Below are positions 13,943 to 22,826 of a stretch of 25,059 nucleotides of DNA, one piece after another. How positions within the stretch are numbered: position 1 is the first letter of the stretch; each line of letters opens with the position of its first letter. Source of the DNA: an uncultured Eubacteriales bacterium (GTDB taxonomy: Bacteria > Bacillota > Clostridia > Oscillospirales > CAG-272); contig CAKSIP010000027.1 of NCBI GenBank assembly GCA_934462825.1, positions 1 to 25,059 of the forward strand, written 5' to 3'. The translations under genes were made by a program, and so were the position numbers. The notes beneath the pieces are model-generated. The model saw nothing but the letters and a program-made list of their open reading frames with translations. It was not told the origin of the DNA and made no database searches.

Positions 13943-14899
13943 TTATTTTCCTCTTTCCCCTTTCCCATCCGAGAGATCGCCGAACAAGTCTTTTTTAACG
14001 CGGTCAAGCTCCCGAATAAAGGCTTTATCCAGATCGGTCAACTGATAATCCTTTTTATAAACCATTAAATCCTTATATATTTTTCGGTTTTCCCTGCTGC
14101 ATTTTTGCACAAGTCCGTAGCGCTTCAGCGTCCATTCGGGAAGCGCGGACACCCACATAAAGGTGTTTGGATTTTTGGCCAGCAGTTCAAATTGACTTGC
14201 CCTCTCAAAGACAAAGATTCGTTTTTCCGTATCGGGCAATTCCTCTTTTTTTACTTCGGACAGCGGCAACGAAGGAACATAGGGATCGGCATGAGCGATT
14301 TCAATGAACCCGGCCAGATCCGAAAAATGAATTTCTTCCAAAGCTGCAAGCGGCGAATTTTTGTTCATAAGCAGCTGATAGTGAAACTCCGTCACAAGCT
14401 CATAATGCAATCCCTTGCTTTCCAGCATGTCTTTATAATATTTATCGTACTGCTCCGAATACCGGATAATACCGAGGCGATAATCCGCTTCAAGAATATT
14501 TTTGATGGCGCGGAGGGCATTGGTTTCTTTATAGAATATTTCAAAACGCCCTTCCTTCGGAAGTGCGTCCGAAAAAGAAGAAAAAGCGTCGCAGATATAG
14601 CTGGCTCTGGGAACCGAAATGGAAAACTTTTTCTTCTCCAAATAATTTTTCCGAAACATATTTTCAACCGTGTCTACCTGTTTCAGAATCTTTTCCGCAT
14701 ACTTCAAAAACTCCTCTCCCTCCGGTGTTACCCGCATTCCCCGCGCGGAACGCGCGAAAATGCTAACACCCAGCGAGGACTCCAACTCTTTGATGCACCG
14801 GCTGAGATTCGGCTGATCCATATACAATTTTTCTGCTGCTTTGTTGATGGAGCCACAGGCGGCCACTTCAACCGCATATTTCAAATACAGTAAATTCAT
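13943..14899 (-). CDS. LysR-family transcriptional regulator
   Basis: A 318-residue regulator. The N-terminal winged helix-turn-helix (about residues 1-60; ACGSINKAAEKLYMDQPNLS then ELESSLGVSIFAR) is typical of LysR. The remainder is a substrate-binding-like effector domain of about 230 residues. The ATG at 14899 has AAGGAAG upstream and a good promoter at 15005-15033. It is transcribed toward the hydrogenase operon, which starts about 290 bases further on the same strand. This is less usual than the divergent LysR layout, but the hydrogenase operon is its only near target. Effector unknown. Confidence 0.88.
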   Translation of the reverse strand: MNLLYLKYAVEVAACGSINKAAEKLYMDQPNLSRCIKELESSLGVSIFARSARGMRVTPEGEEFLKYAEKILKQVDTVENMFRKNYLEKKKFSISVPRASYICDAFSSFSDALPKEGRFEIFYKETNALRAIKNILEADYRLGIIRYSEQYDKYYKDMLESKGLHYELVTEFHYQLLMNKNSPLAALEEIHFSDLAGFIEIAHADPYVPSLPLSEVKKEELPDTEKRIFVFERASQFELLAKNPNTFMWVSALPEWTLKRYGLVQKCSRENRKIYKDLMVYKKDYQLTDLDKAFIRELDRVKKDLFGDLSDGKGERGK

Positions 14900-15004
14900 A
14901 GGCTTCCTTTCACTTCACTTACACGATGCATAATACGATGGGCCATAGCAATGGAAAAGTAGTATATCTCAAAAGCAGTGTTGCTTTCTTTCAATCATAA
15001 AGTT

Positions 15005-15033
15005 ATTATAACACAAATCAACGCTGTTTGCAA
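15005..15033 (-). promoter_or_regulatory. Promoter of the LysR gene
   Basis: On the minus strand TTGCAA (15028-15033), a 17-base spacer and TATAAT (15005-15010). GTTAT/ATAAC arms around the -10 (15002-15012) form a short inverted repeat that could be a site for autoregulation. Confidence 0.7.
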
Positions 15034-15095
15034 GACAGTTTCTCCATTTCCTCCCAAATCACGGCAAAATGCAACATTTTACCAGCATACAAAGG

Positions 15096-15127
15096 GAGCC
15101 GCCTCCAAATTCGTTTGGAGGCGGCTC
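15096..15127 (-). terminator. Hairpin terminator of the heat-shock/prmA operon
   Basis: A 14-bp perfect stem (15096-15109 with 15114-15127) around a 4-nt loop, 31 bases beyond the prmA stop. The T-tract on the minus strand is short (CCCTTTG), but the stem is very stable. Confidence 0.7.
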
Positions 15128-15157
15128 TTTGAAGCAACTTATATTTTTGAATTTCTG

Positions 15158-16096
15158 TTATTGATTCTTTTCAATTACAAGCGCGCACCAGCCGTTATCA
15201 TTCAGGCGCTCTTTCACATGCAATCCGTGATTTTCCACAGCCGTTATGACCTCATCGGCCCGCTCGGTAATAATCCCGGACGCCAGCAAAACCGCATCGG
15301 GCTTCATATATTTTCCGACGTCAGGTGCCATTCGGATAATAATATCCGCTACAATATTCGCGCACACAAGGTCATAGGCACCGGCAGACAAGTCCACACC
15401 GGCCAACAGATCCGACGTATCACAGGTAATATGATCACAATCGTTATCCTTGATATTTTCCCGCGCCACCCGAACGGCTACGGGATCAATATCATACGCA
15501 CGACATTCGCCCGCGCCGAGCTTGGCGGCGCAGATGGCAAGGATGCCACTGCCCGTTCCTACGTCCAGCACCCGACAGCCGGGTTTTACATACTGTTCAA
15601 GCAAGCCGACAACAAGACGGGTTGTTTCGTGCGTTCCTGTTCCGAAAGCCATACCGGGATCCATTTTTACGATGATCTCCCCGGGAGCCGGGTGATACGT
15701 TTCCCACATCGGGACAATCACCATCTTTTTCCCAATATGAACCGGCTTATAATAAGCCTTCCACGAGTTGGCCCAATCTTCCTCATTCACGCCGTCAATA
15801 TCCATCTTGATGTCAATCCGGTCGTCTGCGGCGCGTTCCCGAATAAAAGCCACGGCATCCGACACGCTTTTTTCCATGGGAAGGAATACAGAAACCGATG
15901 CCACCGTTTTATCGGCATTCAGGATGGATTCATCAATCAAGTCGCCATAGCAAGTTTTCAGGTCGATGTCACTGTAATCTTCAATCATCAGATTCAGATC
16001 GATCATACTCATAATAGCCGTCAGCGTATCCAGCGCCTCACGAGCCACCGTAACCTTAATTCGTGTCCATTCCTTACTGTTTTCATTCGTTTCCAT
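15158..16096 (-). CDS. prmA: Ribosomal protein L11 methyltransferase
   Basis: A 312-residue SAM-dependent methyltransferase that trimethylates ribosomal protein L11 in the family prototype. SAM motif I is VLDVGTGSGILAI at about 176-188. The PrmA-specific DPGMAFGTGTHETT lies just before it (about 146-159) and CANIVADII after it. Length is normal. I chose the ATG at 16096 because AGGAG lies upstream, although the 12-base spacing is long. A start at 16132 has no ribosome binding site. It is the last gene of the hrcA-grpE-dnaK-dnaJ-prmA cluster, a common clostridial order, and lies 82 bases after dnaJ. Confidence 0.93.
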   Translation of the reverse strand: METNENSKEWTRIKVTVAREALDTLTAIMSMIDLNLMIEDYSDIDLKTCYGDLIDESILNADKTVASVSVFLPMEKSVSDAVAFIRERAADDRIDIKMDIDGVNEEDWANSWKAYYKPVHIGKKMVIVPMWETYHPAPGEIIVKMDPGMAFGTGTHETTRLVVGLLEQYVKPGCRVLDVGTGSGILAICAAKLGAGECRAYDIDPVAVRVARENIKDNDCDHITCDTSDLLAGVDLSAGAYDLVCANIVADIIIRMAPDVGKYMKPDAVLLASGIITERADEVITAVENHGLHVKERLNDNGWCALVIEKNQ

Positions 16097-16178
16097 TGTA
16101 TTCTTATTCTCCTTCCGTATGGCCGTTGCCATTGTCCGTGCGTTTTATTCATGTTGCCGCAAATGTTGCCTGGCGGCT

Positions 16179-17330
16179 TTATTTCTTATTGTCAAACAGT
16201 TTTTTGAAAAAGCTGGCCTTTTTGGTGTAGTTTCCGTTTCCGCAGCTCTCGGCAAAGGCGCGCATACACTCTTTTTGCTTTTCGCTCAAACCGCGCGGGA
16301 TTTCCACGTTTACAGTAAAAATCAAATCGCCTCTGCGATTCGGATTGCCCACATACGGGATTCCCTTCTGACGAATGGTGAAGTTGGTTCCCGGCTGTGT
16401 TCCTTCGGGAATGGTATACTTTATGTTCCCCTCCAGAGTCGGGACATCAATCTCAGCGCCCAGGGTGGCGTCCGCCACGGTGACAGGCACATCACAATAC
16501 AGATTGGCTCCGTCTCTTTCAAACACGCTATGCCGACGCACGCTGACCGCAATCAAAAGGTCGCCGGCCGGGCCTCCGTTTCGTCCTTCGCTGCCCTGTC
16601 CCCGCAGAGCGATGCGCTCTCCGTCATTGATACCGGCAGGAATCGAAACCGTCAGCTTTTTCGTAATTTTCACATAGCCGGTACCCCGGCAATTGGTACA
16701 GGGATTTTTGATAATTTTACCGGTTCCGTGGCACGCGTCGCAGACCGTTGTGGACTGAAACGCCATACCGCCCATCCGCTGTGTTACGCGCCGCTGTCCC
16801 GTACCCTTACATGCGCTACACGTTTCAGCCGCACTGCCTTCGGCGGCGCCGCTGCCGTGGCAAGTATCACATTTCTGAATCCGGTTATAGCTAATATCCT
16901 TCTTCACGCCAAAAGCGGCTTCTTCAAAGGAAATGGTAACACGAACCAAGATGTCTTCCCCCGGCATGGGCGCGTTTCTGCGCTGGGCAGAAGAACCGCC
17001 GCCAAAGCCGCCAAAAAAGCTACCGAAAATATCCCCCAAATCGCCAAAATCGCCAAAACCGGAAAAACCGCCGCCAAATCCTGCGCCTGCACCGGCCGTG
17101 GGATCAAATGCGGCATGCCCGAACTGATCGTATTTTGCTCTTTTATCCGGATCGGACAAAACGGCATAGGCTTCGTTCACTTCCTTAAATTTGGCCTCCG
17201 CCTCGGCATTTCCCGGATTCATATCAGGGTGATACTTTTTTGCAAGGCTTCGATAGGCTTTTTTCAGAGTGGCCTCATCCGCGCTTTTATCTACGCCGAG
17301 GACTTCATAATAATCTCGTTTTTCAGCCAT
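16179..17330 (-). CDS. dnaJ: Chaperone DnaJ (Hsp40)
   Basis: A 383-residue full-length type I DnaJ that delivers substrates to DnaK and stimulates its ATPase. The J domain has HPD at 34-36. A Gly/Phe-rich linker follows (GAGFGGGFSGFGDF, about 77-110). Four zinc repeats, CDTCHGSG, CSACKGTG, CDACHGTG and CTNCRGTG, form the zinc finger, then the C-terminal substrate-binding domains. The start has AGGA 9 bases upstream. It lies 153 bases after dnaK with a hairpin in the gap, so part of its mRNA level may be set separately. Confidence 0.97.
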   Translation of the reverse strand: MAEKRDYYEVLGVDKSADEATLKKAYRSLAKKYHPDMNPGNAEAEAKFKEVNEAYAVLSDPDKRAKYDQFGHAAFDPTAGAGAGFGGGFSGFGDFGDLGDIFGSFFGGFGGGSSAQRRNAPMPGEDILVRVTISFEEAAFGVKKDISYNRIQKCDTCHGSGAAEGSAAETCSACKGTGQRRVTQRMGGMAFQSTTVCDACHGTGKIIKNPCTNCRGTGYVKITKKLTVSIPAGINDGERIALRGQGSEGRNGGPAGDLLIAVSVRRHSVFERDGANLYCDVPVTVADATLGAEIDVPTLEGNIKYTIPEGTQPGTNFTIRQKGIPYVGNPNRRGDLIFTVNVEIPRGLSEKQKECMRAFAESCGNGNYTKKASFFKKLFDNKK

Positions 17331-17438
17331 TGTTTTTTTCCTGACGCATGTATGGAGCCTTCAAGGTCTTGATCCCCAAAGTCCCATCCGCATCCTTTCT
17401 TTGTCAATTATACAGCGGTTATGTTTCAAACAAACGAA

Positions 17439-17469
17439 GGGGATGGCGCCCGATAAGGGAGCCGTCCCC
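17439..17469 (-). other. Hairpin in the dnaK-dnaJ gap
   Basis: On the minus strand GGGGA/TCCCC and GGC/GCC stems, with small mismatches, enclose a CCC-TTATC-GGG tip. TTCGTTTGTTTG follows. It may be a partial terminator or an mRNA processing/stability element that lowers dnaJ relative to dnaK. A TATAAT at 17407-17412 downstream could be a weak dnaJ promoter, but no -35 box supports it. Confidence 0.5.
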
Positions 17470-17483
17470 CGCGGTTATTTTAA

Positions 17484-19328
17484 TTATTTACCCGTCTTGT
17501 CTTCAAAATCGGCATTATAGTAGGTGCCGTCCGAACCGTTCTGGTCTGCACCGGCGCCTGCATTGGCCTGATCGGCCCCGCCTTGCGCACCGGCGTTTTC
17601 CTGCTTATACAGCTTTTCGGAAAGGGCATAAAATGCTTTTTCCAAGGTAGCGGTATCGTTTTTGATCGCTTCGGTATCGCCGCTCTTAACGGTTTCTTTC
17701 AGACGCTCCAGGGCACTCTGAACATCTGCTTTATCCGAATCGGGCAATTTATCTCCGATTTCGCCCAAGGTCTTTTCGCTTTGGAAAATCAGATTTTCCG
17801 CGTTGTTCTTGGTATCCACCGCTTCCTTCTGTTTCTTATCTTCAGCGGCAAACTTTTCGGCATCCTTGACAGCTTTATCAATATCCTCTTTGCTCATGTT
17901 TGTCGAGCTGGTAATCGTGATATGCTGTTCCTTGCCGGTTCCTTTATCCTTGGCATAGACATTCACAATGCCGTTGGCATCAATGTCAAAGGTTACCTCA
18001 ATCTGCGGAACGCCTCTCGGAGCGGCCGGGATGCCGTCCAATGTGAAGCGACCGAGAGTCGTATTGTAAGCAGCCATTTCACGCTCGCCCTGCAGCACAT
18101 GAATTTCTACCGAGGTCTGACCATCGGCTGCCGTAGAATATACCTGACTCTTTTTCACCGGGATGGTGGTATTTCTATCAATGATACGGTTGAATACGCC
18201 GCCCAGTGTTTCGATACCCAGCGAAAGAGGGGTTACGTCCAGCAAAAGCAGATCCTTGACGTCACCGCCGAGAACACCGCCCTGAATAGCGGCACCGATA
18301 GCAACGCACTCATCGGGGTTAATGCCCTTGAAAGGCTCTTTGCCGATAAAGTTCTTGACAGCTTCCTGCACGGCAGGGATTCTTGTCGAACCGCCAACAA
18401 GAAGTACCTTGTCGATCTGGCTTACGGAAAGTCCTGCGTCGGAAAGCACCTGACGAGTGGGTTTCATGGTAGCGTCCACGAGATCGGCCGTCAGCTCATT
18501 GAATTTTGCTCTGGTCAGCGTGGCCTCAAAATGAAGCGGGCCGTTGGCCGTTGCTGTGATGAAGGGCAGGTTAATATTGGTGCTCGTCATACCGGACAAC
18601 TCAATTTTAGCTTTTTCTGCCGCATCCTTCAATCTTTGCAGCACCATCTTATCATTACGCAGGTCGATGCCGTTTTCTTTCTTGAAGGTATCTGCCATCC
18701 AATCGATAATTCTCTGATCGAAGTCATCGCCGCCAAGACGGTTATTACCGGCTGTTGCCAGCACTTCAAAAACGCCGTCGCTGATCTCAAGCAAGGATAC
18801 ATCAAAGGTACCGCCGCCAAGGTCAAACACCATGATTTTTTGGTTTTCTTCTTTATCCATACCATAAGCCAAAGCGGCTGCGGTAGGTTCGTTGATAATT
18901 CTCTTTACATCCAGGCCCGCAATTTTACCTGCGTCCTTGGTTGCCTGTCTTTGTGCATCGGTAAAGTAAGCAGGAACCGTAATAACGGCTTCATTGACGG
19001 GAGTGCCAAGATAAGCTTCTGCATCCGATTTCAGCTTCTGAAGGATCATAGCAGAAATTTCCTGCGGTGTATAAGATTTTCCGTCGATGGTTACTTTATA
19101 ATTGCTACCCATCTCACGCTTGATGCTGACGACTGTACGATCCGGATTGGTAATGCTTTGTCTTTTAGCAACTTGGCCTACCATTCTTTCACCGGTCTTG
19201 GAAAAAGCCACAACCGAAGGGGTAGTTCTTGCACCTTCCGGGTTTGGAATCACAATCGGTTCGCCGCCTTCAAATACGGCCACACAAGAATTGGTTGTTC
19301 CTAAATCTATACCTATAATTTTTCCCAT
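17484..19328 (-). CDS. dnaK: Chaperone DnaK (Hsp70)
   Basis: A 614-residue ATP-driven chaperone. The phosphate-binding motif IGIDLGTTNSCVAV is at the N-terminus, and a second motif is VFDLGGGTFDVSLL. VLLVGGSTRIPAV precedes the linker DLLLLDVTPLSLGIET. The C-terminal lid ends in a Gly/Ala/Gln-rich tail, then FEDKTGK. I chose the ATG at 19328, which gives MGKIIGIDLGTT, because AGGAGG lies 8 bases upstream; a longer frame to 19355 is unsupported. It sits 53 bases after grpE. Confidence 0.98.
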   Translation of the reverse strand: MGKIIGIDLGTTNSCVAVFEGGEPIVIPNPEGARTTPSVVAFSKTGERMVGQVAKRQSITNPDRTVVSIKREMGSNYKVTIDGKSYTPQEISAMILQKLKSDAEAYLGTPVNEAVITVPAYFTDAQRQATKDAGKIAGLDVKRIINEPTAAALAYGMDKEENQKIMVFDLGGGTFDVSLLEISDGVFEVLATAGNNRLGGDDFDQRIIDWMADTFKKENGIDLRNDKMVLQRLKDAAEKAKIELSGMTSTNINLPFITATANGPLHFEATLTRAKFNELTADLVDATMKPTRQVLSDAGLSVSQIDKVLLVGGSTRIPAVQEAVKNFIGKEPFKGINPDECVAIGAAIQGGVLGGDVKDLLLLDVTPLSLGIETLGGVFNRIIDRNTTIPVKKSQVYSTAADGQTSVEIHVLQGEREMAAYNTTLGRFTLDGIPAAPRGVPQIEVTFDIDANGIVNVYAKDKGTGKEQHITITSSTNMSKEDIDKAVKDAEKFAAEDKKQKEAVDTKNNAENLIFQSEKTLGEIGDKLPDSDKADVQSALERLKETVKSGDTEAIKNDTATLEKAFYALSEKLYKQENAGAQGGADQANAGAGADQNGSDGTYYNADFEDKTGK

Positions 19329-19381
19329 AACAGTATCCTCCTCTGTTTTCTTCATTTATTTCTAATTCTTTGGTATCAAAA

Positions 19382-19984
19382 TCAATTGGCAACTTTAACC
19401 ATCGCATGTCGGATGATTTTGTCGCCTTTTCGATAGCCCTTTTGAAACACATCCGTAATGACGCTTTCGCCGAGGCTTTCGTCTTCCACGTGCATCACTG
19501 CGTTATGAATGGTGGGATCAAAAGGCTCTCCCACCTGGCCAAAGCTCTCAATTCCGAGCTTGGTCAGCGTTTCCGAAAAGCTCTTAAAGGTCAGCGCAAT
19601 GCCTTCCTGCACCTTATCGGATTCACTAAAATTAGCGGCGCGCTCTAAATTATCAATCACGGGGAGCATCGCGGAAATGGCTTCCCCATAAGCGTCAGAA
19701 TATACGTCCTCGCGCTCTTTTGCAGAACGCCGACGGTAGTTGTCATACTCTGCCATCATTCTCATATATTTATCATTCAGGACACTCAGCTCGGATTCTT
19801 TACTTTCCAACAGTTTGGATTGCTTTTCAAGCTCCGCCTCCAATTTTTTCACTTTCTTTTTTTCGGATCGAGTTTCCTTTTCCGGTTCCTCTTCGATTTC
19901 CGTCTCTACCTCTTTTTCAACAGAGGTATCTGTATTTGCGCCCGCTTCCGTATCCGGGGCAGTTTTGTTTTCCAAGTCATTCAT
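19382..19984 (-). CDS. grpE: Nucleotide exchange factor GrpE
   Basis: A 200-residue protein that releases ADP from DnaK. A low-complexity acidic N-terminus (residues about 10-45) leads to a long coiled coil (KKKVKKLEAELEKQSKLLES onward). The conserved AEYDNYRRR and the C-terminal beta domain with VGEPFDPTIHNAV and GYRKGDKIIRHAMVKV follow. The start at 19984 has AAGGAG upstream and overlaps the end of hrcA by 8 bases. Confidence 0.96.
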   Translation of the reverse strand: MNDLENKTAPDTEAGANTDTSVEKEVETEIEEEPEKETRSEKKKVKKLEAELEKQSKLLESKESELSVLNDKYMRMMAEYDNYRRRSAKEREDVYSDAYGEAISAMLPVIDNLERAANFSESDKVQEGIALTFKSFSETLTKLGIESFGQVGEPFDPTIHNAVMHVEDESLGESVITDVFQKGYRKGDKIIRHAMVKVAN

Positions 19985-21077
19985 GGTTATCTTCTCCTTC
20001 TGTGTGATCCGTGCTGTACGCGACATCGTGCTTAGGAAGCGCCGCTTCGGTGTCTTCTTCAATAATACTTGAAATATTACCACCGATATTTTCCAGTGTT
20101 GCCAGCACTTTGGCATAATTCATTCGCCGCGGCCCAATCACGCCCACAGCGCCCACTGTGCGTCCGCCTTTTTTAATCGGTTTAAACACAATCGTGGATT
20201 GATCCATCACCTTGACCGAGCTTTCGGAGCCAATCAGAACACTCACGTCATCGTCCGTATTTTCGGTTACAAGATTCAGAAAATCTTCCTTTTTCTCAAA
20301 GGTGCTTAAAAGTGCGCCGAATTTTTCCTTATCGGAATATTCGGGGTACTGCAAAAGCCGATCCACACCGCTGAATTTCAGCTCGCCGTGATCCGCCTCA
20401 TTCATCACGTCGTAAACGCATTTGATAATGGGGTTGATTACATGAGCGTCCGTTCCCATGGCGTTTTCCAATTTCATAATAATAGGAAGCGTAATTTCCG
20501 CAACGGAAAGACCTGCAATGCACAGATTCAACGCCTCGGCCAAATGAGATACGGTTTCCTGCGTCATGCTCGTTTCCAATCGCACGTTTTTGGATTTTAC
20601 CGTGCCGATGGAGAGCAGCATCACAAGAACGAAATTGTGGCGGTCGATATAAAATGTTTCAAACCGCGTGACTCGGGCAGAAGTGGCTTTGGATTGGATG
20701 GCAAATCCGGTATAATTGGTCAGATTGGATGCAACCTTGGAGGCTGCCGTCAAAATCTGATCCAGCTCTGCCATCTTCACTTTCATGAGCTGATTGATTT
20801 GGGCAATATCATTGGCTGTCATCGCATAATCGTGAATCAGCGAGTCCACATAAAACCGGTATCCGGCTTCGCTTGGCACTCGACCTGCCGAAGTATGCGG
20901 CTGCTCCAGATACCCCATCTCCTCCAGCTCTGCCATCTCGTTACGAATCGTTGCGGAGGAACAGGCGATGCTTTGCATCAGATATTTGGATCCAACCGGT
21001 TCACCGCCGGCAATATGTGCTTCAATGATTGCTTTCAGAATTTGCTTTTTTCTGTCGCTTAATTCGTTGCCGTACAT
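19977..21077 (-). CDS. hrcA: Heat-inducible transcription repressor HrcA
   Basis: A 366-residue repressor that binds CIRCE elements and depends on GroEL for activity in the family model. The N-terminal winged helix contains SSATIRNEMAELEEMGYLEQ, followed by PHTSAGRVPSEAGYRFYVD, both hallmarks of HrcA. The start at 21077 (MYGNELSDRKKQIL) has AGGAGGT about 12 bases upstream; the frame to 21134 would run up to the CIRCE and is rejected. It is the first gene of the operon and lies just behind a CIRCE element, so it represses itself and the chaperones. Confidence 0.96.
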   Translation of the reverse strand: MYGNELSDRKKQILKAIIEAHIAGGEPVGSKYLMQSIACSSATIRNEMAELEEMGYLEQPHTSAGRVPSEAGYRFYVDSLIHDYAMTANDIAQINQLMKVKMAELDQILTAASKVASNLTNYTGFAIQSKATSARVTRFETFYIDRHNFVLVMLLSIGTVKSKNVRLETSMTQETVSHLAEALNLCIAGLSVAEITLPIIMKLENAMGTDAHVINPIIKCVYDVMNEADHGELKFSGVDRLLQYPEYSDKEKFGALLSTFEKKEDFLNLVTENTDDDVSVLIGSESSVKVMDQSTIVFKPIKKGGRTVGAVGVIGPRRMNYAKVLATLENIGGNISSIIEEDTEAALPKHDVAYSTDHTEGEDNHE

Positions 21078-21127
21078 ATTCCCGATCAACCTCCTTTTTC
21101 GATCCGGCTGCCAATTTTTTGTAAGTC

Positions 21128-21154
21128 TTAGCACTCGCGCATGTCAAGTGCTAA
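21128..21154. promoter_or_regulatory. CIRCE operator (HrcA binding site)
   Basis: ttagcactc (21128-21136), nine bases, then aagtgctaa (21146-21154). This is the CIRCE consensus TTAGCACTC-N9-GAGTGCTAA with one change (A for G at the first base of the right arm). It lies 51 bases before the hrcA ATG and just downstream of the predicted transcription start. Confidence 0.95.
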
Positions 21155-21166
21155 CTTACGCATATA

Positions 21167-21195
21167 AATGTACCACTATATTCCCCTTTTGTCAA
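21167..21195 (-). promoter_or_regulatory. Promoter of the hrcA operon
   Basis: On the minus strand TTGACA (21190-21195), a 17-base spacer and TACATT (21167-21172), placing the start next to the CIRCE. A second TTGACA (21142-21147) lies inside the CIRCE with only a weak -10 (TACAAA), so the first is preferred. Confidence 0.7.
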
Positions 21196-21483
21196 GGGCT
21201 TTGGCAATTTTTTTTATGAATTTTTTGTAAACTTCGCACATGAACCTGTTGACTGCCAAAAGAATGCTCTGCTTTTTCTTGTTTTTTCGTATTTTTGCTC
21301 TCTTGGGGCTTTATTTTCTCCTTTTTTAGCAAAAACATCGCGGAGTGCTGAGCTTCTTCTTGTGCCAATCGTGCGCGCCTTCCTTTATTTTGCCCCAAAA
21401 TGTTTCATATAAATATAGTCTTCCCTGTTTGGTCAATCTTTTTGGCTTAACAAAAGCCGCATTGGCAAAGTGGCGATTAAAGA
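21196..21483. other. Divergent intergenic region between hrcA and tsaE
   Basis: About 290 bases with no gene that I can support. The sequence is strongly skewed, T-rich on the plus strand (A/G-rich on the minus). A lysine-rich minus-strand frame starting with TTG exists but lacks a ribosome binding site. The right end holds a 10-bp inverted repeat (21432-21441 with 21479-21488) next to the tsaE promoter. Confidence 0.6.
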
Positions 21484-21512
21484 TTGACAAAAAGGAAAGA
21501 ATATGATATACT
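21484..21512 (+). promoter_or_regulatory. Promoter of the tsaE operon
   Basis: TTGACA (21484-21489), a 17-base spacer and TATACT (21507-21512), a near-consensus sigma-A promoter 33 bases before the tsaE ATG. Confidence 0.88.
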
Positions 21513-21544
21513 ATTTTTAAGTATGAACAGATTTTGAGGTGCTC

Positions 21545-22027
21545 ATGACCATCATAAATGTCCTGTTTGAAGGGATTGTCCATTCTACGGCCGAAACGGA
21601 AGCTATCGGGGCACATTTGGCCGAGAAAATGCTGGATTCTCCCAAGGATCTCCCCCCTTTTGTGGCGCTGTACGGAGATCTCGGTTCCGGAAAAACTGCC
21701 TTTGTGCGCGGGTTCACTTCCGTCATTGCGCCCACCGCGATCGTTCGTTCCCCCACTTTCACAATTGTGAATGAGTATCGGGGCGGCATCCGTCCGATTT
21801 TTCATTTCGATATGTACCGGATCGGGGATGAGGACGATTTGTACTCCGTCGGTTTTTACGACTATCTGTCCCACGGCATTTGCCTTTGCGAATGGAGCGA
21901 GAATATTCCCTATGCACTGCCCGAACTCTATATCAAAACGGATATTGCCCGAACCAATATCGACACGCCGGACGAAAGACGAATTTCCGTTTGCGTAGTG
22001 CAAAATGATGCTCATCTCGATGGATAG
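21545..22027 (+). CDS. tsaE: tRNA t6A synthesis ATPase TsaE
   Basis: A 160-residue P-loop protein that powers the TsaB/TsaD complex making N6-threonylcarbamoyladenosine in ANN-decoding tRNAs. Walker A GDLGSGKT is at 44-51. The family motifs SPTFTIVNEY and FHFDMYRI follow, then CLCEWSEN. The ATG at 21545 follows GAGGT by four bases; an in-frame GTG six bases earlier overlaps that site and is less likely. It is first in a plus-strand housekeeping operon, with tsaB next. Confidence 0.95.
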   Translation: MTIINVLFEGIVHSTAETEAIGAHLAEKMLDSPKDLPPFVALYGDLGSGKTAFVRGFTSVIAPTAIVRSPTFTIVNEYRGGIRPIFHFDMYRIGDEDDLYSVGFYDYLSHGICLCEWSENIPYALPELYIKTDIARTNIDTPDERRISVCVVQNDAHLDG

Positions 22028-22061
22028 GCTGTCAAACGGAAAAGGAGAAGTATAATTCATT

Positions 22062-22772
22062 ATGAAAATTCTTGCTCTTGATTGCACGGCTACGGTATGC
22101 TCCGTAGCACTGTGCGAAGACGAAACTCCCATTGCGCTTTACACGCTGAACAACGGGAACACACACAGCGAATCTCTTTTGCCCATGATAGAAACGGTTT
22201 TGCGGCACGCACACCTATCCGTCAGCGACGTGGATTTGTTTGCCTGCACCGAAGGCCCCGGCTCCTTTACCGGTGTGCGAATCGGCTGTGCCACGATCAA
22301 AGGATTGGCTTTCGACCGTCAAAAGCCGTGCATTGGTGTCTCCACGCTGGAAGCGCTGGCGGAAAACCTGCAGGGGCTGGACGGACTGCTCTGCCCGGTC
22401 ATGAATGCACGCCGCGGACAGGTTTACAATGCGCTTTTCCGTTTTGAAAACGGAGCCATCCAGCGTCTTTGCCCGGATCGCGCCATTGCGTTGACGGAGC
22501 TTGACAAAGAGCTGGCAGGCGAAACAACGGTTCGATTGTGCGGTGATGGATATGAGCTTGCCGTCTCGGCTCTCACGCAAGCATCTCTAACGCCAACCCC
22601 GCCGTTTTTGATCCCACAAAACGCCGGATCGGTGGCACGTTGCGCCCTCCGCGCCTATCAAACCGGAAAATCCGGCACGGACAGTTCGCTGAAGCCGACT
22701 TACCTGCGACTTCCGCAAGCGGAGCGAGAACGCAAAGAACGTCTTGCGGCGCAAAAAGCCACCCAAGAATGA
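22062..22772 (+). CDS. tsaB: tRNA t6A synthesis protein TsaB
   Basis: A 236-residue ASKHA-fold partner of TsaD in t6A synthesis. The N-terminus MKILALDCTATVCSVAL, the segment THSESLLPMIE and the hallmark TEGPGSFTGVRIG are all typical, as is MNARRGQVYNALF. It starts 34 bases after tsaE, with AAGGAG rather far upstream (about 14 bases). The catalytic subunit tsaD is not in the window. Confidence 0.95.
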   Translation: MKILALDCTATVCSVALCEDETPIALYTLNNGNTHSESLLPMIETVLRHAHLSVSDVDLFACTEGPGSFTGVRIGCATIKGLAFDRQKPCIGVSTLEALAENLQGLDGLLCPVMNARRGQVYNALFRFENGAIQRLCPDRAIALTELDKELAGETTVRLCGDGYELAVSALTQASLTPTPPFLIPQNAGSVARCALRAYQTGKSGTDSSLKPTYLRLPQAERERKERLAAQKATQE

Positions 22773-22826
22773 TGCGCCCTTTCCAAGCAAATCTATAATC
22801 AATTGCAAAGAAACGGATGGTTCAAC

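Noticed and set aside
21192..21398. Lysine-rich 68-residue minus-strand frame between hrcA and tsaE
   Set aside because: It starts with TTG, has no ribosome binding site, and its composition follows the A-rich strand bias of the intergenic region.
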